A stretch of 48,454 nt of DNA. Source: Hormoscilla sp. GUM202. GTDB taxonomy: Bacteria; Cyanobacteriota; Cyanobacteriia; Cyanobacteriales; Desertifilaceae. The stretch covers positions 1 through 48,454 of the forward strand of contig RFFC02000046.1 of assembly GCA_005518205.2 (NCBI GenBank). The letters are read 5' to 3'. The notes under the pieces were generated by a model, which worked only from the letters and a program-made list of their open reading frames with translations, was not told the DNA's origin and searched no databases. The position numbers were made by a program, and so were the translations under genes. Below, one piece after another: positions 1 through 8,260 of the stretch (the first letter of the stretch is position 1; each line of letters begins with the position of its first letter).

Positions 1-28
1 TAGTCTATTAGTTGGGGCAAGCGGGCCA

Positions 29-373
29 TTGAACCGTCAGGGTTTTGAATTTCACAAATTACCCCCGCCTGGTAGAGCGGGTTCCAGTTCGGAGGCAGAG
101 GCGATCGCCTCCAGTTTAGTCGAAGCAAAACTAGCCGCATGTGTGAGCATAACCCCCATAAAGTCCATCTACAGCTGGGAAGGAAAAATAGAATCTCAAG
201 AGGAATGGCAACTGACGATCAAAACAGACTTAGGTCAATTTGCGACCCTAGAAGCCCAAGTACTCCAATTGCACTCCTACGAAGTACCAGAAATCATCGC
301 CCTGCCGCTGGTAACCGGCTCTAAACCATACCTGGAATGGATAGTAAGTGTCGGGGGTCGAGTTGGGAAGTGA
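29..373 (+). CDS. cutA: CutA-like divalent ion tolerance protein, abnormal N-terminus
   Basis: From about residue 20 the protein follows the CutA1 family closely: EAEAIASSLVEAKLAACVS, then IYSWEGKI, EEWQLTIKT, and YEVPEIIALP before a YLEWI end. CutA1 is a small trimeric cytoplasmic protein linked to metal tolerance. The first 20 residues (MNRQGFEFHKLPPPGRAG) do not resemble the usual first beta strand, where a short stretch ending in TT/TA-S normally precedes the EAE helix. The last residues (VSVGGRVGK) come from one arm of a long hairpin that contains the stop codon. Both ends therefore look replaced. It may be a non-functional remnant or a misjoined contig edge; the family call for the core is firm. 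Confidence 0.75.
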   Translation: MNRQGFEFHKLPPPGRAGSSSEAEAIASSLVEAKLAACVSITPIKSIYSWEGKIESQEEWQLTIKTDLGQFATLEAQVLQLHSYEVPEIIALPLVTGSKPYLEWIVSVGGRVGK

Positions 374-395
374 TTCCCAGCTCGACCCCCGACAC
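348..395. repeat. Long perfect hairpin at the cutA stop codon
   Basis: Two 22-nt arms (348-369 and 374-395) are complementary except for one G-T wobble, around a 4-nt loop GTGA that includes the cutA TGA stop. The arms are GC rich (GTGTCGGGGGTCGAG...). No T-tract follows, so a simple intrinsic terminator is unlikely. It resembles a small palindromic insertion. Confidence 0.8.
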
Positions 396-725
396 AGCTA
401 TCTGCACCCACCTTCCCCTTTTGGGGCCAGCGTATTCAGCCTTATTTCGCTGGTTGATTCTGACGAGGCTTACACAGGTTCACTTGCTTTATCCATAGGT
501 ATCTTTCCTAGCGGTGTCCCCGGCTTTAGGCTGCCAGGTACCTACATTTAAGTCCTTGCTCTCCACCGCCGGTGATGTCATTCCGCAGCAGTTAGGACCG
601 GTGTACCTCCTGTATCGGGAGGGGGGGATTTGAACCCCCAATGATTCCACAGTTCACTGGCTAATGATACCAGTTTTGGTTGTCACAGGTCTTTGAGCAC
701 CTGCTTACACCCGAACGTCTCGCAC
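396..725 (-). other. Group II intron 5' fragment (domain I-like)
   Basis: Read on the minus strand, the segment begins GTGCGAGACG at 725, matching the GUGYG 5' end of group II introns, and continues with GGTGTAAGC, CATTAGCC, GTGAAC and several GC-rich hairpins, including a 5-bp stem closing TTCAAAT near 629-645. The relic at 4820-5173 shows the same ordered short motifs (GGTGTAAGC, then CATTAGCC). No reverse transcriptase, domain V or domain VI is visible before the sequence runs into the hairpin at 348-395, so only the 5' part remains. An unrelated structured RNA is the alternative. Confidence 0.45.
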
Positions 726-804
726 AAATCTGTAGGATCCTTATACAACAAATGCATGACCACACCCGGCGATCGCAGTATGCAAGACAAACCGAGGGAA
801 CCCG

Positions 805-1155
805 ATGACTAGCAAAAAGACAATGCCAGCAAACCCTGACAGCGGCGAAAACACTGTCAAGGTAATGCGAATGTCAGAAATTCAGCAAGAAGTGGCTGAG
901 TTGCTAGCCACCGGGCACACAGCACGAGAAATAGCCTCGATGATGGGGCTATCAGAACTCACAATTGCTCGCTGGAGGCAACAGCCAGAGTTTTTTTCCG
1001 CTGTTAATAACCTCCTCAAAGATAACGATAGCGCGCTGCTGGAACGATTGTACAATCTTGCCATTAAAGCGATGGAAGTCCTCGAAGCTGTAATTGAGAT
1101 AATCTCGGATATCTTGCATCTCTGGAATATCTTCCCGGTGCTTTTCATTAACTAA
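805..1155 (+). CDS. HTH-domain protein, 3' end replaced
   Basis: The first about 90 residues look like a phage terminase small subunit or Homeodomain-like HTH protein: EVAELLATGHTAREIASMMGLSELTIARWRQQPEF is a clear helix-turn-helix, followed by a basic/acidic helix (LLKDNDSALLERLYNLAIKAMEVLE). After about position 1080 the reading frame runs into the reverse complement of a glycosyltransferase (the fragment on the opposite strand), so the last about 25 residues (IISDILHLWNIFPVLFIN) are not native. I do not recognise the exact protein. The function is inferred only as DNA binding. Confidence 0.5.
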   Translation: MTSKKTMPANPDSGENTVKVMRMSEIQQEVAELLATGHTAREIASMMGLSELTIARWRQQPEFFSAVNNLLKDNDSALLERLYNLAIKAMEVLEAVIEIISDILHLWNIFPVLFIN

Positions 1156-1825
1156 GGCGTGGATTTTTTCTTTCATCAAGATATTTGTCTCTACACGCTT
1201 TTGCAAAGAGAACTTTTGGTTATAAGCGCCAGGCCAAACTGTGCGGTAGGCAAGGCATTGATTCAGAAAAATGGCATCGCCGAACTGGGCAATTTTGATC
1301 CAGGAGTCGATATCGTCACAGTTGGCATCTAGACTGGAGTCCCAACCCCCCGGATTTCAAAAAGGCATCCCGCTGACAAGCTATCTGGATAGGAGTGCCA
1401 AAGGGCACTAATTCTAGCAGCATTCCATAATGAATGTCTTCCTGGTGAATGTAGAAAGCTTTCCCCGCTCCGGTTTGGCGAGTGCGACTCAGTTCGACTT
1501 CATTGCTGTCCACTTGCGCCCCTTGGCAAGAGGCAATTACTGCTTCCGGACGCAGGCCGATCGCCCTGGCAAACTCCTCGATACAATTGGGGGCCAGATA
1601 GTCATCATCATCGACGAATTTTATCCAGTCTCCCGCAGCTGCTTGCACCCCAGCATTGACAGTAGCAGCATGACCGCTGTTGACGGGGTTGCGGTGGTAG
1701 ATGAGGCGCGATCCCAAACTACGGACATAAGCTTCCGTCTCATCCGTAGAACAGTCATCTGCTACAACTACCTCGCAGAATACTATCTAAGACAAGGCTG
1801 AGTCAATAGCCCGTCGCAGTAAAGA

Positions 1826-3016
1826 TAAGTAGTTGGACAAAATTAATTGCACAAAGTCTGCAAAACTTGTTATACTAGATATAGCTACTCGTACATGTAG
1901 CATATTTTCGTCAAACTAACGGGGAGTCGGTTTTCACGCTCATCTCTTGCACGATTGTTGCCTATGTCATGTATGACATTAAATGACTAAATTGACGATA
2001 GAGGAATTGAGAATGATTTTAATGCGCGAAATCAATGATCTGCAAAATTACTCTTATGAATTTATCGTCAAAGTCGCCATCATCAAGTTCGTCAAAGAGC
2101 ACATTGTTTACTTTTGATCGATCGAGGACAGAAAAAAGTTAAAGAACTTATGGAAATTTTTGATGTTAGTCGTAGAACTATATACAATTGGATTGGAAAT
2201 TGGGATTCATTGGGGATGGTAGGACTATATAATAAGTCGGGAAGAGGTCGCAAGCAAACCTTTAGTCTTGAACAAAAAGAACAAATTAAAGTCGGGACTG
2301 AAAAAGAACCGAGACAATTAAAAAAAGTGTCTTTTTGTTGTAGTCTAGTTCCTATACGAACTTCCGCAATTGTTAAAACTGTTCAGATAATTTTGAAAAC
2401 GATGAATATGAGTTGGCATCGGATGCGTAAAGGGGTAGCTAAAAGCCCGTCAAGAGTATGAGGAAAAAAAAGCACAACTTCAAGAACTGAAACTGTTAGA
2501 CGATTTGGGAGAAATCAACTTGTATTATTTAGATGAAAGTGGGTTTTATTTAATTCCTTGTGTGCCTTATGGATGGCAAAACATTGGAGAATATAGAAGT
2601 TCCTAGTCAGAGTAGTCGCCGATTAAATGTATTAGGAATCATGAATAGACACAATCATTTAGAAGCTTATGTATCTACTGAAAGTATTAATTATGATGTA
2701 GTTATCGCTTGTATTGATGCGTTTTTTCCCAAAAAAATGGAAAAGCCAACAGTAATTGTAGCAGACCAAGCCTCTGTCCATACCAGTGATGCTATTCAAG
2801 ATAAGATTGAAGAATGGAAAGAACGCAATATTACACTCTTTAGACTACCCACTTATTCCCCTCATTTGAATTTAATTGAAATCTTGTGGCGGTTTATTAA
2901 ATACTCGTGGCTTGAAATCGATGCTTATTCTTGCTGGAAAACCTTAGTTGCATCTGTTGAAAAAATCCTCAAAGAATTTGGGAATAACTATGTAATTAAT
3001 TTTGTCTGACTACTTA
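1826..3016 (+). mobile_element. IS630-family insertion sequence with TA target duplication
   Basis: Both ends carry the same inverted repeat: left TAAGTAGTTGGACAAAATTA from 1826, right its complement (TAATTTTGTCTGACTACTTA) ending at 3016, with two central mismatches. The TA dinucleotide at each edge is the Tc1/mariner-IS630 target duplication. Excising the element with one TA rejoins the glycosyltransferase codons in frame, which fixes the boundaries. Total about 1.19 kb. A 104-bp MITE with the same ends lies at 39597-39700. Confidence 0.92.
2056..3009 (+). pseudogene. IS630-family transposase, multiply frameshifted
   Basis: The pieces in order are: an N-terminal HTH region (YRQSRHHQVRQRAHCLLL, then IFDVSRRTIYNWI), a linker (RMRKGVAK), then LYYLDESGFYL (first catalytic Asp), TVIVADQASVHTSD (second Asp) and YSPHLNLIEILWR (catalytic Glu). 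The reading frame changes near 2445-2460 and again near 2560-2600, and an in-frame TGA precedes YRQSR. Some IS630 members use one programmed frameshift, but two shifts plus a stop point to an inactive copy. Transposition would need another source of enzyme. Confidence 0.85.
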
Positions 3017-3099
3017 CGCGGTTATAGGTGGAGATAACTATGCTGAATTTCATGGTTAATCACTAATGGCTAATTGACTATCATGGCCCAGTGCCAATG

Positions 3100-4587
3100 T
3101 CATTGCGGACCGAACCAGTCAGGAGTAAAGCTACCGTGCAACCCATAGGGGATATGATGCTTTAAATGCAGTCTCCCCACTGGTCCTTTGTTCAAGTCAC
3201 GGGCATCCAAGATCGCCACATCAGAGCGGTGATGCTCGCTATCATACACCAGAGCGAGCACCCAGCCATCATCTTCGGAAGCAGCACCAGGGCGCGGAAC
3301 GAAAATCGGTTCGCTCACAAATCCTTGGGGTGCAGCACTCCAGAGTTGCCGTTCTCCTGACATCCAGTCAATCTTGAGTATAGCTTGCAGGGGAGCATTT
3401 CCCCTCGCCCGATCGGCTGCACCGATAAACAGATCGCGGTAAGGCCGTCCCACTCGTCGGGAATGCACAAAGGGAAACTCACAACAGCGACTTTCTAACA
3501 ATTGACGCTGCACTGTTTGGCCGTTCCGGTTAATCTCAAAGCGCCACAATTGACCCGGTGCTAAGGCGTCAAAATCGACTTGCCGAAAATCGGCACCTGG
3601 TTCCACTTGGGGCAGTTTTTCGTAGCAAATAGAATCTATGTAAATTGAGGAAGCTTCTTCAAAGGCATTGGCGTGGTGAAAGATAAAACCTGACTGGGTT
3701 TCGTAGATTTGTACTGGTTCCGATCCATTACGAGGAATAACAATAATCTTGGCAGGTTGCTGGGGCTGAAACTCTATACACTCGCCAGCACCACGCATTC
3801 CCAATAGGAATGGCAGGGGATTGAAACTAACAGCATTTTGGCAAAATATACAGTAGTTGGGGGTAATGGCGAAGTCGTGGATAAATGCGAAGCCTCCGAT
3901 ACTATGGGCGTGACGCCGCAGGAGTTTTCCTGCCAGGTCTAATTCAAAGATGATAATGGTGCTGGAAAGACCGTGGGGTTTAATGGCAAAATTTACCAGG
4001 CAGGGTTTGCCATTGTTGCCAGTTGGGTCTACCCGAGGATGGGCGGCAAAGGCGTCACCCTCTTGTAAGATACCATCTAAATTGTCTAGGCCCAGGGTCT
4101 CTAGGCTGTGGGGGTCTAACCGATGGGGTTTAGCCGCTTCCCACAGTGCCAGAAGTTTCCCGCCCCAATATATTATATTGGTGTTGGCAATATTTTTATG
4201 TTTGAAGTCAAAGGCATTGGCCAGCCAACCTCCGGGCTTTTGGGTGCCAAAAACCCCTCGATAGAGGATTTTTCCTGCTTTCTGTTCTGCTTGGAACCCT
4301 TCTGTCCGCACGAAGCGGTTGCGGTAGTGGGCCCGTCCTTTATGGAACCCGATCGCGCTTACCATCCCGTCCCCATCAAAGGGATGGGCGATCCTTTGAC
4401 CGTTGATATCCAGCAGGCCCGGTCCATTCCGGAACCAGGTTCCCTGTAACTCTGGTGGAATTTCCCCTTCTATTTCATCTATCCAATAATCATATTCATG
4501 GCGCTGAGATTCGTAGCCCCGACTCCAACCTTGACGGTCATAGGAGAGGTTCGTGGATAAGGCAGTTTCTGTTGTTAAAGAAGGCAT
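3100..4587 (-). CDS. aco: Apocarotenoid-15,15'-oxygenase (carotenoid cleavage dioxygenase)
   Basis: This 495-residue protein is a non-haem Fe(II) carotenoid oxygenase that cleaves apocarotenals, releasing retinal-type products. The seven-bladed propeller's four iron-binding histidines fall at about H183 (AAHPRVDP), H237 (FIHDFA), H304 (FHHANAFEE) and H484 (YGLHGS), almost the same numbering as the Synechocystis enzyme. Other family blocks are FRNGPGLL, HPFDGDGMV, EPIFVPRPG and LKHHIPYGLHG. I chose ATG at 4585-4587 (MPSLTTETAL), because the longer open frame upstream encodes the tail of an unrelated transporter. The gene is intact, and the glycosyltransferase follows 46 bp downstream. Confidence 0.95.
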   Translation of the reverse strand: MPSLTTETALSTNLSYDRQGWSRGYESQRHEYDYWIDEIEGEIPPELQGTWFRNGPGLLDINGQRIAHPFDGDGMVSAIGFHKGRAHYRNRFVRTEGFQAEQKAGKILYRGVFGTQKPGGWLANAFDFKHKNIANTNIIYWGGKLLALWEAAKPHRLDPHSLETLGLDNLDGILQEGDAFAAHPRVDPTGNNGKPCLVNFAIKPHGLSSTIIIFELDLAGKLLRRHAHSIGGFAFIHDFAITPNYCIFCQNAVSFNPLPFLLGMRGAGECIEFQPQQPAKIIVIPRNGSEPVQIYETQSGFIFHHANAFEEASSIYIDSICYEKLPQVEPGADFRQVDFDALAPGQLWRFEINRNGQTVQRQLLESRCCEFPFVHSRRVGRPYRDLFIGAADRARGNAPLQAILKIDWMSGERQLWSAAPQGFVSEPIFVPRPGAASEDDGWVLALVYDSEHHRSDVAILDARDLNKGPVGRLHLKHHIPYGLHGSFTPDWFGPQ

Positions 4588-4623
4588 AAAGGGTGTTACT
4601 CCAATCTCAATTGTCAGTAGCGC

Positions 4624-4819
4624 AGCGTGTAGCGTGTAGTCCGTGCGTCCCGCCAGGGAGTCATCCGATGCTGGCAGCCAACCTAGGAACAACAGTGGCA
4701 CTAGAGTTGAGGCATTGGCAATTACCACTAACAGCCAGAGATTGTCAAAATTAGTCTGGGTAATGCCCAACCAATCGGTCAAAACAGCCCCAATTGCTGG
4801 GACAAAACACCTCCCAGAG
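4624..4819 (-). pseudogene. C-terminal tail of a folate/biopterin (BT1-type) transporter
   Basis: In frame with, and upstream of, the oxygenase lies a short stretch reading AIGAVLTDWLGITQTNFDNL, then a hydrophobic helix ending PLLFLGWLPASD. This matches the last transmembrane region and PLPFxxWLPxxD end of cyanobacterial folate-biopterin/MFS transporters. The 5' remainder is absent: the fragment abuts the 3' end of the group II intron relic at 4820. The lack of a stop before the oxygenase is probably chance read-through. The exact 3' limit is uncertain. Confidence 0.6.
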
Positions 4820-5173
4820 TTAAACTAAGCCAGTACGTCACCGTACCGAGGAGTCTTCAAAACCGGACGTGAGACTTTCACCTCAGGAGACTCCTCAATA
4901 ATGCCATCCTTATCATGGATTAGGCCGGAAGTCCGTGTAGCGGCTTGTGCTTTTGCCCGGATCTCGTCCTGGGCGGCGCGGTGCCTCGCAACCAGGCTGC
5001 AAACTCCGCCTGCGCGGTTTTATTATCGTGGCCGTAGGGATAGTGCTTTAACCCCTGCACCTGGGGTGGTGGGCTTGCACCACCATCGTCTAAAAGTTGT
5101 CAGGGCTAATGAGACCCTGCTACCGGTCCCTCCCCGGCTTACACCGGTGATTTACGATAAACGAATCACACAC
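4820..5173 (-). ncRNA. Short group II intron relic (ORF-less)
   Basis: The minus strand starts GTGTGTGATT at 5173 and ends TTAGTTTAAC at 4820. Near the 3' end lies TGAGGTGAAAGTCTCACGTC followed by CGGTTTTG, typical of the distal stem, GAAA loop and 3' strand of domain V. After it comes a domain VI-like hairpin (GGTACGGTGACGTACT) and an AY end. The proximal 5' strand of domain V, normally AGCCGG, is replaced by GAGTCTCC, so the catalytic triad pairing is broken. At about 354 nt, the element lacks the reverse transcriptase and most of domains I-IV. It could instead be a stand-alone RNA derived from an intron. Confidence 0.6.
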
Positions 5174-5180
5174 AGTGATA

Positions 5181-5210
5181 ATCATAACATCTTACAAAGC
5201 GTATTGTCAA
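5181..5210 (-). promoter_or_regulatory. Sigma-70-type promoter before the intron relic
   Basis: On the minus strand, TTGACA (5205-5210) is separated by 18 bp from TATGAT (5181-5186). The expected start point, about 7 nt after the -10 box, falls at 5173-5175, exactly the first base of the intron-like RNA. Confidence 0.55.
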
Positions 5211-5270
5211 GTAGGTATTAATACACGTTGAAAGGGCTGGCAGTACCCACCCTACATCTTAAACTAACCT

Positions 5271-6995
5271 TTAATAAAAACTGCCTGACTTACGATGATG
5301 TACGGAGGTAACGGCTTCAGGGTCGAGGACTTTGCCTTCATTGACAACAGCATAGACTACCCAATGGTCGGCGCATTCCATCCGATCGCCCACAGTACAT
5401 TCCAGATAAGCGAGGGCATCGGTGAGGACAGGACAACCATTGTTAGCTTCAGTAATGTTTAAACCAGCAAAGCGGTCTTCTCCTGGGGTAAACTGTTTAG
5501 TAAAATGCTTAAACAGTTGTTGATTGCCCTCACTGAGAATATTGATCGCAAATTTGTCTCCGGTATGGGTTAAAGATTCCATTGCCCGGTCCTTAGCGAC
5601 AGCGACAGTCAAACCCGGAGGATGAAAAGTAGCTTGGGATACCCAGCTAGCTAACATGGCACTGGTAACATCCCCCCGCTTGGCAGAAACGATGCAGGTA
5701 GAACCAATTATCCGCCCTACTGCTTGGGCCGTGCGATCGGTGGCACTGACTGTTGGTTTGGGGGTGCGTCGTTTCTGGGCTTTTTTCAAAGCTTGGGCAA
5801 ACTTAATCCCGGTTTCTTTGCACTCTTGCAGGGTAACATCTGTGGGTTTGAACTTGACGCGGATGGGTTCAAAGCCCAACTTATAACCCGCATCTTTTAA
5901 TTTATTTTCGATCAGATCGATCGCCTCCCCACTCCAACCGAAGGAACCAAACACCCCTGCCAATTTATCTTTAGCAACGGTGGAAAGCACAATTCCCAAA
6001 GCGGTTTGAATTTGGGTGGGTGCGTGACCGCCGAGAGTGGGAGAACCGATAATAAAGCCATCGCATTTTTCTACAACTGCTTGAATTTCTGCCGGTTCGG
6101 CTGCTTCGCAATTAATCGATTCTACTGCCACTCCTGCTTTGGTAATCCCACGGGCGATCGCCTGGGCCAGGGATGCCGTATTTCCGTAAGCGCTAGCATA
6201 AAGTAGGGCAACTATCAAGTCCAGATCGCTTTGTTCGGCACTCCACTTGCGGTACTCCTTGGTAAGTTCCGTCATCCCGTAGCGTACCAGAGGACCGTGA
6301 CCGGGCCCATAGAACAATATCGCTGCGCGATCGGCTATTTTGTCCAGGGCGGAAACTACCTGTTTCGCCTGTGCCGCGTGCAGGCAATCATAATAGAAAC
6401 GACGGTCTTCCCTGTAAACTGCCCAACCCTCATCAAACACTTGGTCGCCGCAAACATGGGCACCGAAAAATTTATCCGTAAACAATATTTGCGTTTCTTT
6501 ATCGTAAGTTAATAGACCATCAGGCCATCGGGGAGTGGAGGCAGGAATAAATTGTAACTCATGTCCCCGGCCCAGATCGAGAGTATCTTCCCCCCGCACC
6601 ACAGTAATGTTCAATTCTTGGTTTTCCCAGAACTGCCGCAGGGCGATCGCCGCCGGATTAGAACAAACAAAAGTTAACTTCGGTGCCAATTCTAGCAAAG
6701 CTTTGAGAGTGCCACCTCGGTTAGCATTAAAATGTCCTAGAATGACATAATCTAGCTTCCTCAGATCCAGGCGCTGCTGCAATGACTCTAGATAATTTTT
6801 GGTGAAAGATTCACCCGGCGGGTCTATTATAGCAGTGCGATCTGCTTGGATGAGGAAACTATTGGCCGTCGTCCCCTTTTGCAGGGAATACTCCACCTCG
6901 AACTTGAGACGGTCCCAGGTGCGAGACCTTAAGGCTTTTGTCTCGCTAGCGATATGGACAATCTGGACATCTCGTTGCTTAGTAGTCTGTAACAT
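5271..6995 (-). CDS. flv1: Flavodiiron protein Flv1 (non-canonical iron site)
   Basis: The 574-residue protein has the three cyanobacterial flavodiiron modules: a metallo-beta-lactamase fold (about 30-260), flavodoxin (about 265-410; LLYASAYGNTASLAQAIARG binds FMN) and a C-terminal flavin reductase domain (about 430-574; RGDVTSAMLASWVSQATF). With Flv3 it reduces O2 to water downstream of photosystem I as an electron sink. The iron-ligand motif HxExDH is here H88-F-N90-A-N92-R93, and other ligands are also changed. Such loss of canonical ligands marks the Flv1/Flv2 subgroup, while Flv3 keeps them. It is intact, starts at ATG 6993-6995 and lies downstream of flv3 on the same strand. Confidence 0.92.
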   Translation of the reverse strand: MLQTTKQRDVQIVHIASETKALRSRTWDRLKFEVEYSLQKGTTANSFLIQADRTAIIDPPGESFTKNYLESLQQRLDLRKLDYVILGHFNANRGGTLKALLELAPKLTFVCSNPAAIALRQFWENQELNITVVRGEDTLDLGRGHELQFIPASTPRWPDGLLTYDKETQILFTDKFFGAHVCGDQVFDEGWAVYREDRRFYYDCLHAAQAKQVVSALDKIADRAAILFYGPGHGPLVRYGMTELTKEYRKWSAEQSDLDLIVALLYASAYGNTASLAQAIARGITKAGVAVESINCEAAEPAEIQAVVEKCDGFIIGSPTLGGHAPTQIQTALGIVLSTVAKDKLAGVFGSFGWSGEAIDLIENKLKDAGYKLGFEPIRVKFKPTDVTLQECKETGIKFAQALKKAQKRRTPKPTVSATDRTAQAVGRIIGSTCIVSAKRGDVTSAMLASWVSQATFHPPGLTVAVAKDRAMESLTHTGDKFAINILSEGNQQLFKHFTKQFTPGEDRFAGLNITEANNGCPVLTDALAYLECTVGDRMECADHWVVYAVVNEGKVLDPEAVTSVHHRKSGSFY

Positions 6996-7036
6996 GGGGT
7001 TTGGAATCAGGATTATCCAACTTAACTCATTCCTAA

Positions 7037-7267
7037 TTATACCGGAACAAAGCGTCCCATGAGCCGAGCGGGCGCGACACCTGCCACAACACCTAAGATG
7101 CCATCGTCCGACTCTATGGAGATGATAGTATTGCCATTATCTAACTCTAGATTCAGGTCATCTGCCGTTAATCCTCCAGCGAGTCCGATAAAATCGAAAT
7201 CGGGGTCCCTGGGGTGGGTGCGATCGCCAGTTTGTGGGAAGAAACCAGGTGCGATCGGGATCGCCAC
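7037..7267 (-). pseudogene. Possible C-terminal scrap of a hemolysin-type repeat protein
   Basis: The stretch GLTADDLNLELDNGNTII, then SIESDDGILGVVAGVAPARL, resembles the end of cyanobacterial calcium-binding (RTX-like) proteins, where GLTFxDLxIxQ...GxTxI...LATLxGV blocks are common. The N-terminal half (MAIPIAPGFFPQTGD) contains HIP1-like sequence and looks non-native. There are no glycine-rich nonapeptides in the piece. It is probably a leftover fragment, and the call is weak. Confidence 0.3.
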
Positions 7268-7477
7268 AGAATTTCACCAGAACCTGGCGTTGCGCCAGTC
7301 CATACCGACCCCCTCGTTTACCTGGCACCGGTACCGAATGCGCTGCGCGCACGCTGCGCGAACGACAACTTTAACAAATCTTTACAAAAAATCTCTACAG
7401 ACAGGCCCGCTGGATATTTGAGCCCGATCGGCAATTGTGAGCTATAATAATTGTACCCCGATCGCCAGTTACATCAA

Positions 7478-7753
7478 ATGAGTACCATAACCCTGAGCTT
7501 GAAGTTGCCCCAAGAATTAATACCTGTCCTGGAAGTAAACGATACCCAATTAGAAGAACGAATTCTGGAATTAATTTTACTAGAGTTAGTCCGAGAACAA
7601 CGCATTTCAACCGGTAAAGCAGCGGAATTATTAGGTATCTCTAAATGGGAGTTCGTGCCCAAGCTAGCAGAGAATGATATTCCTTACTTTACTGAATCAC
7701 CAGAAGAGTTGGTAGCTCAATTGGAAACAGTTAACAGACTATTCGGGGAATAA
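7478..7753 (+). CDS. UPF0175 family antitoxin
   Basis: The protein has the UPF0175 layout: an N-terminal beta strand (TITLSLKLPQEL), an acidic helix (ERILELILLELVREQRIS), then the HTH-like GKAAELLGISKWEFVPKLAENDIPYF. UPF0175 proteins are antitoxin/regulator partners of DUF3368 PIN-like toxins, and such a gene follows 5 bp downstream. I prefer ATG at 7478 (MSTITLSL) over an upstream frame start because it begins the conserved strand. The gene is intact; its partner is broken. Confidence 0.85.
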   Translation: MSTITLSLKLPQELIPVLEVNDTQLEERILELILLELVREQRISTGKAAELLGISKWEFVPKLAENDIPYFTESPEELVAQLETVNRLFGE

Positions 7754-7758
7754 AAATA

Positions 7759-8260
7759 GTGATAGTTGTGACCAATTCTAGTCCTTTAGTTTCCCTGGCG
7801 AAAATTAATAATTTTGACCTGTTGTACTTGCTCTACGATAGAATATGCATACCCCCAGCAGTTCGAGAAGAAGTTGTTACTTTTGGACAGTCCAGGTATG
7901 GCAGAAGTAGAAACAGCACCGTGGATACAAGTCATCAATGTTCAAAATCAAAATGTAGTCGAAAGTTTTCGGGAACAGTTAGATAGAGGTGAGAGTGAAG
8001 CGATCGCGCTAGGGATGGAGTTAGAAGCAGATTTATTAGTAATAGATGAAGCTAGAGGAAGACAAGTGGCGCAAGCGATCGGATTAAATATAATCGGTAC
8101 TGTCGGCACTTTAATTAAAGCAAAGCAAAGGGGATTAATTCCTGCGGTTACTCCTCTGTTAGATGAATTAATTATCAAGGGTTTTCGCATTAATATACAA
8201 TTATATCAGACAGCTCTACAACGAGCAGGTGAATTAGATAATGAGCGTTTTTCAGATTAG
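7759..8260 (+). pseudogene. DUF3368 (PIN-like) toxin, frameshifted
   Basis: The start MIVVTNSSPLVSLAKINNFD carries the first acidic residue region of PIN-like nucleases. The frame shifts near 7880-7900, after IPPAVREEVVTFG, to another frame reading PGMAEVETAPWIQV, then GESEAIALGMELEADLLVID (the central acidic cluster) and GTLIKAKQRGLIPAV with a C-terminal FRINIQLYQTALQRAGE. The two halves together give a normal-length DUF3368 RNase toxin. With the shift, the product stops early and loses the catalytic core, so the upstream antitoxin probably has no active partner. Confidence 0.85.

Larger units (their letters stand above)
1085..3053 (-). pseudogene. Family 2 glycosyltransferase, split by IS630 and otherwise broken
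   Basis: The start is ATG at 3051-3053 (MKFSIVISTYNR). The IS630-type element at 1826-3016 follows, and then the gene resumes with LLRRAIDSALS, VVVADDCSTDETEAYVRSLG and the metal-binding DDDDYLAP motif of GT-A glycosyltransferases. Removing the element with one TA restores ...TYNR-V-SLLRRAID in frame. Further damage: an in-frame TAG at 1787-1789 (SALS-stop-IVF, where families have SALxQxY), a frameshift at the C6 run at 1346-1351, and loss of the 3' end near 1085 at the junction with the HTH gene. The original product would transfer a sugar, probably in surface polysaccharide synthesis. It starts 46 bp after the carotenoid oxygenase stop on the same strand, so the two may have been co-transcribed. 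Confidence 0.85.

Noticed and set aside
600-700. tRNA-like T-arm (5-bp GC stem around TTCAAAT on the minus strand)
   Set aside because: No matching acceptor 5' strand, D-arm or anticodon arm in the correct positions. It is better explained as a hairpin of the intron-like fragment.
952-1206. A separate small minus-strand protein (QKRVETNILMKEKIHALVNE)
   Set aside because: It is the 3' part of the glycosyltransferase continued in another frame after the C6-run frameshift.
2445-2600. Programmed frameshift in the IS630 transposase
   Set aside because: Possible at one A-rich site, but a second shift and an upstream in-frame stop in the same gene favour decay.
4588-4782. A longer carotenoid oxygenase starting at TTG 4782
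   Set aside because: The extra residues are the C-terminal tail of a folate/biopterin-type transporter, and the enzyme's own start (MPSLTTET) gives the expected length and histidine positions.
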